Assembly (NCBI GenBank): GCA_000442125.1
Contig: KE546971.1
Location: forward strand, 1,552,583-1,616,582
From: Opeltia flavorubescens
Taxonomy: Eukaryota; Ascomycota; Lecanoromycetes; Teloschistales; Teloschistaceae
Direction: 5' to 3'
DNA length: 64,000 nucleotides
Shown here: piece after piece, positions 43,754 through 54,619 of the stretch
Numbering within the stretch: the stretch's first letter is position 1
How the letters are laid out: every line of letters begins with the position of its first letter
Notes under the pieces: model-generated
What the model was told of the DNA's origin: nothing
Database searches by the model: none
What the model saw: only the letters and a program-made list of their open reading frames with translations
Translations under genes and position numbers: made by a program

Positions 43754-45883
43754 CTATTGCTGCGCACAAGATTTATCCGTCGTCTTTGGAGGATATCCTT
43801 CAGAGCTGAAACCCCGTCCACGCTGGATCCTTGGGGTAATGGGGAATTCAACGCCGCTGAGTCGGCCAGTCTGATCTTCCATCGTCGAGGGATTGGTGAA
43901 AATAGGCTTGGACTGGGCATTCTCTGATCCGTGACTCAATTTCTCCTCTTTGCAATCCGTGACTTGGGACTCATCCACGCCTATCGAATATTCTACCAAT
44001 GGCTGCTTAATCAAAGCATCAGGCTTCTCAATCCAAGGCTGCTCACAGGGGTCAGGCGCAAAGCGGACGACGCACTGCTGATAACGTTTCCAGGTCGTGA
44101 GTTTCCCATAAGCACGTCCGGCGTACCCGATAGAGGTGAAGCGTATTTCCAGAATTCCGTCAGGTCTCATTCTCATCATCTCAATCCGATGAACACGCAT
44201 AACATCGCAAATGCGGAGATCGAACTCCAACTCCGCTTTTGTGACTGCACGTGGAAAATTCTCGATCTCAAGGCACCGTGTATGCCCGTGTCTCACGATG
44301 GCTGCCCGCAAATTTCCGGAGACTGGGTAAGTTGGTGTGGGCAGAAGCGTCACGCGTGCTGTAACTCCGGCGAATTTAAGAGTACGGCAGCGTGCTCCGT
44401 TCTCAAAAACTTTGGCTCCGTGTTCACTCACAAAGGTGATCAACGCAGTTGAGCCGCCGTTGATGCTTGAGGTGTCAAGCATCTTCGCATCTTCAATGGC
44501 GCTACCTTTGACAAATAGCAATAGGTTAAACAGCTTGATATTCGCCGGCAAATTATCCACCACGACTGTGCGATACAAGTCCGTCTCCGCTGGATCTGGG
44601 CAAAATCGGACTCCATATTTGAAGAGGTCAGGGAAACAATGTTCCTGACCACCAGCAATTCGCTTGTGGTTGGAGATTGCTCCTTCGCGATCCCGTAACA
44701 CCAGGCCATTTAGCTTGCGAGACCATTTTGGCATAAAGACCGAGGACGAAGCTTGTGTCGAATCTTGGCTGGAATCCGACGAGACCTCGTTTGGCACAGT
44801 AGATGTAGATTCAAACGTGGTCTTTGGTCCAATTTCCCGCAAGTTTGAATCGCAAGCATATAGGACCGGGTTTTGCTGGATCGCACTTGTTTTCGATGAG
44901 CCATCCGAACTAGAGCAGTGTCCAGATTGGTCCGTTTCGCCATCTGAACCGCTGAAAGAAGAATTTAAGGACGTCACGCCTGTTGACTGAGAGGCTTCAA
45001 ACCGTGTAGAACCGCTGATATCGAAGGTTGAGTCGGTGGTCGAGGTTTGCGAGGATAGCGCACCTTGACCATGAGTGAAGTGCTGCTAACGGGTCAGCTT
45101 GTGGGGATGGAATATGGATTGTACTCTTACATCATGAGACAAGAGGGAAGAACCTGAAGTATTGGTAGACTCTTGCTTCTTCGGATGACTGAATCGAGTC
45201 TTGTAAGGTAGAGGACGCAAGTCAACATCTTTAGGCGGTAGCTCTTCTGTAGTGAGAGTGATGCGTTGCTTTGAAGAAGCATGGGCGATCGAGTCTTTTA
45301 GAGTTCCTGGGAATGGCATGTCTTCAGTACTCTCCAGAAGAGAGCATCCATCTTGACCAGAAAGGGGTCTCTCTCTGGGGGACAGGAGTATCGACGAAGG
45401 ACTTGTATCAGAAAGATCAAGCAAATCCCCGACACCAGGGTTTGCGTGTAGTTTTGCATCCATGAGACCTTGACGATTAGCATGCCCAGTATCAGATAGG
45501 ACCTTGATGAGTGCCATCGAAGTGTCCTTGAAAGTTTCCATGAGCAGCCGAACAGTCTCCCCGTCATCCCGCCCATTGCTTGTCTTAATACTATAAGACA
45601 TACCGCCGCATGCGACAGAAACGTTGAGCTTGAGAAGATAGGCGATCACAGACCGAGCTTCCGCAATCTCTTTTTCACGTTCGTCCAACTGAAAGTTTAG
45701 AATTGATACTCTTGCGTTTAGGCGTGAGATCTCAGCCTGATCGAGGTTTGAAACAAGTGGAGCATGTGTATGCAGACTCTGTCCTGGGAGATAGGTGTCA
45801 TTGTTTGTGCAATGAGGCACATGGTATGCTGCCTGTTGATAGGCAGGTCCCTGAGTGTTCCGGTAATAAGAATCACCCATCAT
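43754..45883 (-). CDS. Coiled-coil protein with two degenerate RRM-like segments
   Basis: Two exons on minus, 45131-45883 and 43754-45085, joined by a 45-nt intron (GTAAGAG ... GCTGAC ... GTTAG) with frame preserved; 694 residues from MMGDSYY. Residues about 45-90 form a heptad-like coiled coil (SRLNARVSILNFQLDEREKE). The C-terminal half has two RRM-like folds by pattern: TVVVDNLPANIKLFNLLLF with STALITFVSEHGAKVFE, and CLEIENFPRAVTKAELEFD with ILEIRFTSIGYAGRAY. The RNP aromatic positions are only partly kept, so RNA binding is a guess. The linkers are Ser/Thr-rich. The frame is open upstream of 45883 to 46030, but that part looks like leader. I do not recognise a named orthologue. Confidence 0.72.
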
Positions 45884-46290
45884 GACAAGGGGGCAAAGGC
45901 GATAGCGTTGAATACAAGCAAGGCGAAAAGTGCACAGAATCAATATGCGTTGATAGACCGAACGAATGAGCGATGGAACGTGGTATCGATCGCAACAGAG
46001 GATACAGACGTTGCAACTCCTATATTCCATAAGTTCATTTCAAGGACTTTTGCTGTGGAAGACATACCAGATGTGAGCAGGGAAAAAGAGTAAGGTGAGG
46101 AATGTCTGACGTTGAAGTAGCTTTGCAAGAGATGTGGAACCAATACGGTATGAGAGTGACAATCGGAAGTAGCGATTTGATTCCCTGATACTACCCTTGA
46201 GACCAAGGGCAAAGTAAATTAATATCACCCTTGATTTGACGAGGTTAATATGAGCTGTGAGGCAGAACTAACAAGTCAGGAACCAGCTAC

Positions 46291-46351
46291 GGGAAGGTAG
46301 ATGTAGGAAGGGAGATGTAGGAAGGTAGATGTAAGAAGGTAGATGTAAGAA
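46291..46351. repeat. 14-bp minisatellite, about four units
   Basis: Units GGAAGGTAGATGTA, GGAAGGGAGATGTA, GGAAGGTAGATGTA and AGAAGGTAGATGTA follow each other directly, then decay into GAAGGAGGAAGG. It lies immediately before the first copy of the longer repeat at 46362. Confidence 0.8.
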
Positions 46352-46361
46352 GGAGGAAGGA

Positions 46362-46790
46362 AGAAGAACAGTGGAAGCTTTATGTACCTGACGCACGGCT
46401 AAATATCGGATGGAATTAGGAGTAGGAAACAAATATAACTAGTATACAGGCATACATACTGGTTCGAGGTATCGACTTCCTTGACATCGAAGGGTCTATG
46501 GGTGGGAAGTGGAACTGGGATGGAGGTGGAAGAGCAGTGGAGGCTCGATGTACCTAAAGCAAAGCAAATTGTCGGATCATATCAGTACAAGGGAGGCACA
46601 GTCATGACTGACAAACATACCAGGGTTAGAAATTTTTTGGAAGGGGAGTTGGCTGTAAAAATGATGGAGGTAGAAGAACAGTGAAGGCTTTATGTACCTA
46701 ATGCATGGCAGAACATCAAGCGAAATTAATAAAGGGGAGGGAGAGTTGTGACTAACATACATACAGGGTCTGGGTAGTGTCATTATGTGT
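46362..46790. repeat. Three degenerate direct repeats (about 145-165 bp period)
   Basis: Copies start near 46362, 46528 and 46672. Each opens with an AGAAGAACAGTGGAAGCTTTA-like block (20 bases or so), then ATGTACCT followed by A-GCA-GGC-AA, and closes with a GACTAACATACATACAGGGTCT-like block. The middle copy reads AGAAGAGCAGTGGAGGCTCG and the third AGAAGAACAGTGAAGGCTTT. There is no coding continuity across the copies. The origin is unknown. Confidence 0.7.
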
Positions 46791-48324
46791 ACTAGAGAAG
46801 CTATGGAAGGGAGAGCAGATGTAAGACGAGTGGGATATGTACACCTGTAGACGAATGACAGGCCTGATTTGATCCTTGGAAAAAAAAGCTACGGGAGAGG
46901 GAAGGTGAGAACAAAGGTAAATGACTTAAGATGGTGGGTTTGAAAATTGGGAATCCGGTACTTCGGCGAAATTGCTGTTGTGGGTGGCAGATTGGGAAGG
47001 AGCGACCTGGCAAGTGAATGAAGACGGGCTGGACCTTGTATGGTGGAGACGCGATGGGAGAGTGGGCGTAAGCAAGAATAATTCTGTGTATTGATGGAGG
47101 AGAAGACAGACAATGACTGGACAAGGGAGGCTCAAGTATCCGTAATTTGCAACATATATCACCTAGCAAGTGCACATTTTTCAGATACGGTCTATAGAAG
47201 ATTTTACATATCAACACTCCAGATATTCACTGTTGCAACAGCTGAATGTAAAAAGAATGGAGGATTAAGGATGGACGAATGGTTAGGAACTTGGATATGG
47301 AAGGGATAATCCATAATTCGTTACCGAATGGAATTTATACTTTTGTTAAAGAAAAGCTTTGGAGATATGAACGTATGAGAAGATGGACGGTGAAAGAACG
47401 CCGCCAGATTGAAGTATCTCAAATGCAGCAACAGTTTAGCCAGGATCGACAGGAATCACAAAGTATTCAAGCATTAAGGGAGGAAGATGGTGCAACGTCA
47501 GAAGGAACGAGGATCTAGAAAGCAGTAGCTATTTAAATAATGGCCGTGTAATTTCGAATCAGTTTTCTAAAAAGAGGAGGAAGTTCGAAAGATAGTTGAG
47601 GGCTTCGAAAACATAAAGGTAGTACTTACTTAGCCTCTTAGAAGATTCAGCCATTATCGGGTGGTTGAAATGATGCGCAGCAGCCATGTAAGCGAATGAT
47701 GTAGGGTCGAGCCGATGAAGAGGTGAAGTAAGGGACACGAAAGTTACTTGTGGGCGTAGAGCGATCAAGCTTAGTGATCGAATTTTGAAACAGCAAACGC
47801 ACACATTCGTCCTATCATGGACCCAGGAACGAAAACAGTAATGCCGGCGAGGTATTCTGTTTGATAGGTTCTTGGTTACAATGTGCTTGAGACATACCTC
47901 GCATGTATTCCGTGCTCATGGAAAAGCTGCATCGAGCGGATCTTTACATGAGCAGGAATGCTCAGAGTAAGAGGCTGTTAATGATCTCCTAGACTTTCCT
48001 TGCAGGTAGCGAGCATGTGAGTGGCTCAATATGCGTACTGAAGACAAGTGGCACCAGTTTCGAAAAATCAAGATTACCGTGGGGTCAACACAGCTGGTCG
48101 AGGTGAGGTCGAATGGACTACTTCCGTGGATACCACGCAACTGTGGTACCGGATCACTTCCACTAGTGGGTGATTTTGTCCCCACCATCAGAATGTCATA
48201 ATCCCCCATATACCGCAACTCTTACAGGAGAAATTCGCCGTTGACCGCCCCAGAGCTAGTGAACACCAATCAAACGGAGTCATCGTGATGATCTGATCGT
48301 AGGAATCCTTCGATTGAATTACAG

Positions 48325-49848
48325 TCAAAGAATGAATCTCCACACGCCCAAATCGGGGTGTCGCTGCACCTCCGAGAACACTCGATTCTCCGGATACATA
48401 TTCTCGATGATATCGAATGAAATCCCCTCTCGCACGCATTCCGCCCAGATGCTCTTGATCACATCTTCGAACCACAAGAATCTTCCACTCTCCGCGCCGA
48501 TGACAAATTTGCGCAAGATACCTGCACGTGACGACAAGAAGTGCTTCATCTGAGCAAGCAAAGGTTTCTCGTCATTCCATGGAAGTAGAGGGTAATTCGA
48601 CATGTCATTCGTACAACAGAATTCCTGCAAGGATGCTGGCAGGATGTCCGCTAGCTGTGCTGCATTTGAAGTATCCCATCCGAGCAGCAGAAGTATTGGA
48701 GCCTTAAGATACTGTAATTTGGTGAAACAGTTCATATCTCCCAGCGCTCCAAGGATACCGTATATGGTATTATCCCAACCGTCGTCGGATGGCTCTCCCC
48801 AGTAATAGAAATTGATTCCCAGGGTAAGCTCCTCCAAGGTGCTGGCGCGGGTCGCGAGCGTGTCTCGCAGCGTTTTGCATTCGAGGAAGACTCCCGGCGG
48901 TCCACCTACATAGCAATATATTTGGTATTCGAGCTTCTTGATGTTTGGCACCCATGACAACATTTCCCTTAGGGTGCGCAGCTGAACATGACTTTTTATA
49001 AGCCTCAGAGTATGTAAAGCTGGTAGGTAGGGTGCCTTGAAATGCCATTGAAAAGGGTTGTGATAATCAACAGTACGGGCTGTAATGCTTACGACTGATG
49101 GTAGATAGAGTAACCATATCAATTCGGTGAAGTTAATCGCGTTATCCGGACTTGGATTATGTAGATTCGAGTAGTACTGAATTTCTCTTAGTAAAGGTCT
49201 ATGACCCATTTGCTGGCCATGGCAAATCAGGTGTCTGAACATTGCAGGGACAAAAACGACAGAACTGTAACAATGAAAAGCTTCATCCGGTAGAGAAAGG
49301 CTGATGCCAAGATTGAGAACGGTCACATTGGACATCATAAGAAGGAGGAGAGCGACAGCAGCGTCAAGACTCTCAGCATTACCGGATCGAAATGCAAGAA
49401 GAAGTCTGGGCGCCAACTCAAAGTGTGCGTCATGAAGAAGCTGAGCGGCGATCTTTAATTCGGCGGGTTCAACGGGCTGTAGCGGCCGATTCCATGCATA
49501 AAACTTTGGGTGGATGGGAAGAGCGAACTTCTTGACTAGCATCGCTCGACCTGGGAAGGACAACAAAGAGCGCAGAAAGCGATTAAGCTGAGTTGGAACC
49601 AGATCGTGGCCCCCATGTGTAAACGTCACGGATTGATACAATCTGGGGTGACATCGATCCAAAAAAGCGTGAGAGACAAGGGTGAGCCGAGCCAAATCTG
49701 ATACCTCGAGGCTGTCGAAGATTATAGCCAGTAGCTCCCCGGGCAGTTTCGAAAGCATACTCGCGAGTGACCAGTGTGCTGTAAATCGTTCAAAGAGTAC
49801 CTCTGCATTCCCTGTTGTGGTCAATTCAAAATAGCCGCTGGAACACAT
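48325..49848 (-). CDS. F-box protein, third in window
   Basis: Single exon of 507 codons from an ATG at 49848. The F-box-like motif begins at the internal Met31 (49758): MLSKLPGELLAIIFDSLEVS, then DLARLTLVSHAFLDRCHPRLY. Either start is possible, and the internal one gives 477 residues. The rest is leucine-rich with LRR-like steps (LPALHTLRLIKSHVQLRTL, STLEELTLGINFYYW, KLQYLKAPILLLLGW, LPASLQEFCC). It resembles the two F-box proteins at 3360 and 5559 in layout, but not closely enough to call it a recent copy. Probable SCF substrate adaptor, target unknown. Confidence 0.82.
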   Translation of the reverse strand: MCSSGYFELTTTGNAEVLFERFTAHWSLASMLSKLPGELLAIIFDSLEVSDLARLTLVSHAFLDRCHPRLYQSVTFTHGGHDLVPTQLNRFLRSLLSFPGRAMLVKKFALPIHPKFYAWNRPLQPVEPAELKIAAQLLHDAHFELAPRLLLAFRSGNAESLDAAVALLLLMMSNVTVLNLGISLSLPDEAFHCYSSVVFVPAMFRHLICHGQQMGHRPLLREIQYYSNLHNPSPDNAINFTELIWLLYLPSVVSITARTVDYHNPFQWHFKAPYLPALHTLRLIKSHVQLRTLREMLSWVPNIKKLEYQIYCYVGGPPGVFLECKTLRDTLATRASTLEELTLGINFYYWGEPSDDGWDNTIYGILGALGDMNCFTKLQYLKAPILLLLGWDTSNAAQLADILPASLQEFCCTNDMSNYPLLPWNDEKPLLAQMKHFLSSRAGILRKFVIGAESGRFLWFEDVIKSIWAECVREGISFDIIENMYPENRVFSEVQRHPDLGVWRFIL

Positions 49849-50368
49849 TTGATTGGCTGATTACAGTAACAAGATGAAGTAGCCGGCGCTTGCCGTCCCA
49901 ATAAGATACAAGGTGAAGACCTCGCTGTATCCACTACACGGAGTCTGATAGCATACTAGTCAAGTATAAGGCATTTCCCTCTGACCTTTGACTGCACGTG
50001 GAGGCTTGAGTGACTCAGATGATTATGATGGTGGACTTGTCGAATTGAGATCAACTGTATATGTATCGTCCGAAACAGGAAATGAACGTATCCATTTTGA
50101 TCTGTATACTTGGGGGATTTTGGAAAGTACACGGCAGCAGTGACATTGTATTCTGACGGAGCCTCATTGAAAGAATAAACAAGATCATTGATTGGCAAGG
50201 CATTGCAGTCAAGCTATCTTGTGAGACTCGTGCCGGAAATCGAGTGAATATTCAATGCAAAATCTAGATGCATAGGCATATCCTAAGCTTGCGGGTGGAG
50301 TATCGTACATGAAAGCTACCACAATCATCGACTGCCGAAGCCCACCCTTGAAGCACGACCACAAGCGC
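49849..50368. other. Intergenic, no gene recognised
   Basis: 520 bases between the F-box gene and the kinase 3' end. Nothing seen. Confidence 0.55.
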
Positions 50369-51838
50369 TCATTTTACATCACCCAACCACTCATCACTTT
50401 CCAACAACTGCTTCGCACTCTGCCGATCTTCCGGTCGCCATTGTATCATCTTCCGCACAAACCTCAGGAAGACTTCCTTGTCGTTACCTTCAAGACGCTC
50501 CTCAGACTCCTCAAGAGACGTGCGCTCCAGTACGGGGATATCAGCTCGCCATTCACCTGCAAAATTCAGCAAAAGCGTGATTCATCCAAGAAACGAAGGT
50601 TTTACCGTTCTCGTCAAAGAACTCAGCACTCCTCTTTCCTAGCTTTAGGAACTCAGGTGGAGGAGGTCCCATAAAGGCGACCATTTCGGCGAGATGAGCG
50701 CGAGTCATGTATTTTTCCTTCTCAGGGTCCCGGCCGTAGAACAGATGCTTACCTTCGAAAAGGTCCCAAATCTAGTCATACATTATTAGCCATTATGACC
50801 AGGGGTGAGGGACATCGTCATTGACTAACCAAGCATCCGACATTCCAAATATCAATGCTGTAACTCCACGGTGCCTTGATGCAGACTTCTGGTGCCCGGT
50901 AGATGTCTGGTTGCACGTCCTCGTCGTGTTCGATGTCTCCAGAGACAGTAGAGCCGAAGTCGCTCAATTGAGGTAGTCCAATGCTTTCAAAGATGCTGTC
51001 GCTGTCGGAGGGGCATTCGAATGGTCTAGAGGTGTAGATGGTATATTCTGGCGTTACTTTGCGGGGTGATGGATGTTCTCGTTCGGCCTCGATGAATTGT
51101 CGGATGATCTCCATGTTTCCGAGACCCCAAAGAATGTTCCAATAACTGATGTCTGATGCCTGTCAGAGATCAATTGAAATATAGTGGGGATCAAGACATA
51201 CCCGTATGTATCATATGCGCATCGGTGTGTAAAAAATCAACCGCAGTCAGCAGTTGGCGGAGAAAGAGTCTTAATAAATCCTCGGTGAACTGACGCGTTG
51301 GATTTCGGCGAAGGAATTCTTTGGTACTTTCTAACATGGGCTGATACACAAGGCACTGGTGTTCTCCTTTGGGTCCTTGAATGGTGAAAGAATCCAGTGC
51401 GGTTCGTACGCAATCACGTCCGGGATGATTCGATTCTACACTCTTCAAATGTTTGTCGACATTGACTTCTTCTCGATTCTGAAGATCATTGGTAAATATC
51501 TTCAGAGCGACTGGGTTATTTCGACTGCGGTCAGTCAGAAACTGCCTTTCTGATAGCTTGATATCTCGCAGCACATATTTTTGCATTGAGACTTACCCAT
51601 AATCGACGGCCAACCAGACCGTAGATCCAACACCAAAACCCAATTTACCGACAATCTGATAATTATCCAAAATGACGTCGCCAATATGTACCGGGTAGTA
51701 CCTCCCTTCCGTAATGGCACCATGAGCTTCCTCTTCTACCACCATATCTGATGGGAGTATCTCGAAGTTGACATCAGCTGATGGGAGTGTCGCGTGGTTA
51801 CCACTGGGGAAGTGAGTTATCTGGGGTTTTTCCATCAT
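50369..51838 (-). CDS. SRPK-like serine/threonine protein kinase
   Basis: Five exons on minus, 51597-51838, 51202-51545, 50830-51152, 50606-50771 and 50369-50556, with introns of 51, 49, 58 and 49 nt; 420 residues in frame. Kinase landmarks are complete: glycine loop GKLGFGVGSTVWLA, lysine in VALKIF, catalytic loop MIHTDISYWNIL (HxD and N present), metal site in LSDFGS and YRAPEVCIKAPW. The IDIWNVGCL and WRPEDRQSAKQLL motifs place it in the SRPK/LAMMER-like group. The spacer insert typical of true SRPKs is short. Many filamentous ascomycetes carry expanded sets of such small SRPK-like kinases. The substrate is unknown. The exon 1/2 junction (an AAAG acceptor) is the least certain splice. Confidence 0.87.
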
Positions 51839-52439
51839 GCGGAGGGGCAGAGTGTAGAATACGATGTAGAAAAACAGGAGTAACGAATTTATAGACTTAC
51901 GCGCGGTACAGAGTCAGAGGCGCGAGAGAGGCGGGGATTAATGTTAAGGCAGTTTCTTCACTCGATTGACTCATCGTGTAACAACATAACTTCACTCACC
52001 TAATTCCGAAGTCCGCCCGGAACCAAGCTGCTGGTAGCCATTTTCAAAACTTCCAGTCTAAAGACATGGCATCCATCTGAGCGGTTGTTGAATCGATACA
52101 TCAATTTACCCCTGCATCGACATCACTATGGAGCATGCACTAGGTATGAAGTTGGCAGGCGCATTCGATCATAGATGGTAACAGCATGAATATTGAGAAA
52201 TTAAGCAATAGAAATGATTACCTACATACGTCCTTCCTGAAGAACATTACAAGCTTTAACCTTTGACGGGATCGGACTACTCGTAATGCCATGCAAACAT
52301 TCATTAATATACTGATCAAGGCCCTTTGATATGCATCCCTATTTGTATGCCCCGAAACGCCTGATTGTGCCATAATCATCGTGCTGGAGGATCGGGCTTC
52401 AACAATAAAGCAGTCAGCAGACACTCTCAACTCGCTCTA
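51839..52439. other. Intergenic, no gene recognised
   Basis: About 600 bases holding the kinase promoter and the 3' end of the antiporter gene. Nothing seen. Confidence 0.5.
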
Positions 52440-54070
52440 TTAATAGTCACTTACGTCTTCATCCTCACTGACACTCGGCTCGGACTCACCCCCACCGCCC
52501 TCATGCACCATCCCATCCAATCCCTCCTCTTCCGCCGCCAGTAACGGTGCCCTCTCTCCCTTCTTTCGCATGTAATGACCTCCCAGACTAATCGCCGCAA
52601 CCGAGCACCCATGCACGAATGTACTTCCCAACAGAATGAAGCAGACCACCGGCCAAATCGTTTCGATCGTCACAATATTTGGATGATGTTTCGGCGGCCG
52701 CGGTAATGGGATAGATTCCCCAGTCTCCAATTGAGCTCGGCTTTCGATGGCGAGGAAGAGGCCGCCAATGCCCATGGGTCCGAAGTGACCGGCGAACAAC
52801 GCTTCTCGGTATGTTTTAATGTCAGGTATCAGTGGCTTTAGTAGCAGGACGATAGGAAGGCGTCTGAAAAGAAGGATCAGGATCAACAGGCCGATTAGCT
52901 TCCCAGGTGTGATGAATGGTGTAACATCTCGAGGCACGAAATCCTGCCACGGGATGATAGCTCCGAAGTAGACGAACATAGAAGAATTGAGTAGCAGGTC
53001 GAGAATATTCGGCAGATGCGTTTCTCGCGTCTTCCTTGCAAACCAGCCGTCCCACGCGAAGCCGGTACCTGCACCGAAGGAGACTAGGAAGTCATCGAGT
53101 CCGAGCGTTGAACCTATACCACAAGATAGAATTGCTAGGACGAGATAGAAGACCAGGAATGAAGCGGGATCGATCCATTTACGTCGTTCGGCGATGCGAA
53201 GAGCACGATTTGCGAAATGGCCTAAAATCAGACCTACCAGGAGACCAAGAGTGCATTGCCACAAGATTGTTGCGAGAAACCATTTCTTGACGACATCACC
53301 GCTGGAGAACCCTTGATACATCAATATCCCAGCGTAGAGAAAAGGGAAACTCGTCCTTAACATAGCAGTCAGCTTTGCTTACCCGGGTCAAGACAAAAAC
53401 CGCGTAAGAAGGTTCTTGTGCTACAATCGTGCTTCTTTTCCAAAGAGCCGTGCATCGACGATAGGAAAAATAAGACTCACCCATCATTACACCCACTCTC
53501 CGCACTCAGAAGATGCTTAATCCTCCTCGGCACCCTCGCCGAAAACCTCGATTCCTGCAACACCGCCGCCGCCAACACCGGATCCGTCGGCGCCAAACAA
53601 GCACTCACAATCAACGCCGTAGACCACTCCACCCCCAACACCGCATACACAAAGCCCGCAGTGACAAGCCAGCTGAACGTCATCACCGGAACGAGAAACA
53701 TCCCCACACTGCGCCAATGCCGGGAGAAATACGCTTTCGGGAGTTCCAAGCCGACGGAGAAGACCTGGAGGCATACGACAACTCGGGCAGCTTCTTGTGT
53801 GACCTACTGAGACATGAGTCCTATCATGCTAAAAAGTTGAAGGAAATTCGGTACCGTATCCTCCCAAGCCCACGCCTGGGGATTAATCACATCCAACGCC
53901 AACGGCCCAAACACGATCCCCACCAGCAACGCCAGCGGCGGTTCGGAAAGATGTAATCGATTCCTTATAAAATCGGAAAATAAAGCGTAGCAAATCAAAA
54001 AGAGGCTCAGGATGAGGTAGGTGAAATGTGCGGCTGTGGGCTCGAGTTGGGTGCTTAGCCAGGAGCCCAT
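52440..54070 (-). CDS. Plasma-membrane Na+/H+ antiporter (NHA1/SOD2 family), short C-tail
   Basis: Three exons on minus, 53855-54070, 53481-53803 and 52440-53355; introns 51 and 125 nt; 484 residues. The product has about 12 hydrophobic segments and the family motifs SEPPLALLVGIVFGPLALD, RVVVCLQVFSVGLELPKAYF, SACLAPTDPVLAAAVLQ (ion-binding Asp) and ESGCNDGTSFPFLY. GHFGPMGIGGLFLA, in a late membrane segment, also fits. These transporters export Na+ or K+ in exchange for protons at the plasma membrane. Yeast NHA1 carries a cytoplasmic tail of several hundred residues; here only about 50 residues follow the last membrane segment (RKKGERAPLLAAEEEG and an acidic end). It is therefore of the short, SOD2-like kind. 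The 125-nt intron is longer than its neighbours. Confidence 0.9.
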
Positions 54071-54619
54071 TCTTGTGGTTTTCGTTATTGGTTTCGTAGT
54101 TGTTTTAGTGGTTTAAGAGTTGCATTTGATGTGGCTAGTGATGATTTGGGGATATGTGTGTGATATGCTTGGTGGAATGATTCGGGTATAATATATATGA
54201 GCTGCTGCTTGCTGTCAAAGTAGATGTCGTGTGACAATTTAAAGCGGGGTTAGATCAAGCAGAAGGACATTAAAAAAATATTTAATCGTCAAATTCGGAT
54301 CCTGCAAGATCACACACCGATTTTTAAGTTGAAATTCAAGATCATAATTCGACTAGATTTTGTAGTCTAAAGAAACCATGGTTGTTCGTTCAAGATATTC
54401 AGGGTCCAATCAATGCGCGTCATAGTCGATCTCCCGCCCCCACAATTCCGCAAACCACTAGAGTATTCCGGTTTCATATTCAGCCCTACACAAATATACA
54501 GATCATCCACACCCATATCAAACTCAGCTGCCAACCCATGATTTCCTTCAAGACCCATCCATCCCAAACATACATCACCACATATACATCTCCTAATCCC
54601 AAAACCCCACTCCGTCAAT
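54071..54619. other. Intergenic, no gene recognised
   Basis: About 550 bases: antiporter promoter on the left, TBC gene 3' end on the right. Nothing seen. Confidence 0.5.

Larger units (their letters stand above)
45884..48324. other. Gene-poor, repeat-bearing interval
   Basis: About 2.4 kb without a secure gene. It holds a 14-bp minisatellite and three longer degenerate repeats (listed separately). A 79-codon frame at 47279-47518 plus is Gln/Glu/Arg-rich and could be a small helical protein, but there is no support beyond composition. Confidence 0.5.

Noticed and set aside
47279-47518. 79-codon Gln/Glu-rich frame that could be a small helical protein
   Set aside because: No homology I recognise, no splice context, and it sits in repeat-rich DNA; composition alone is not enough.
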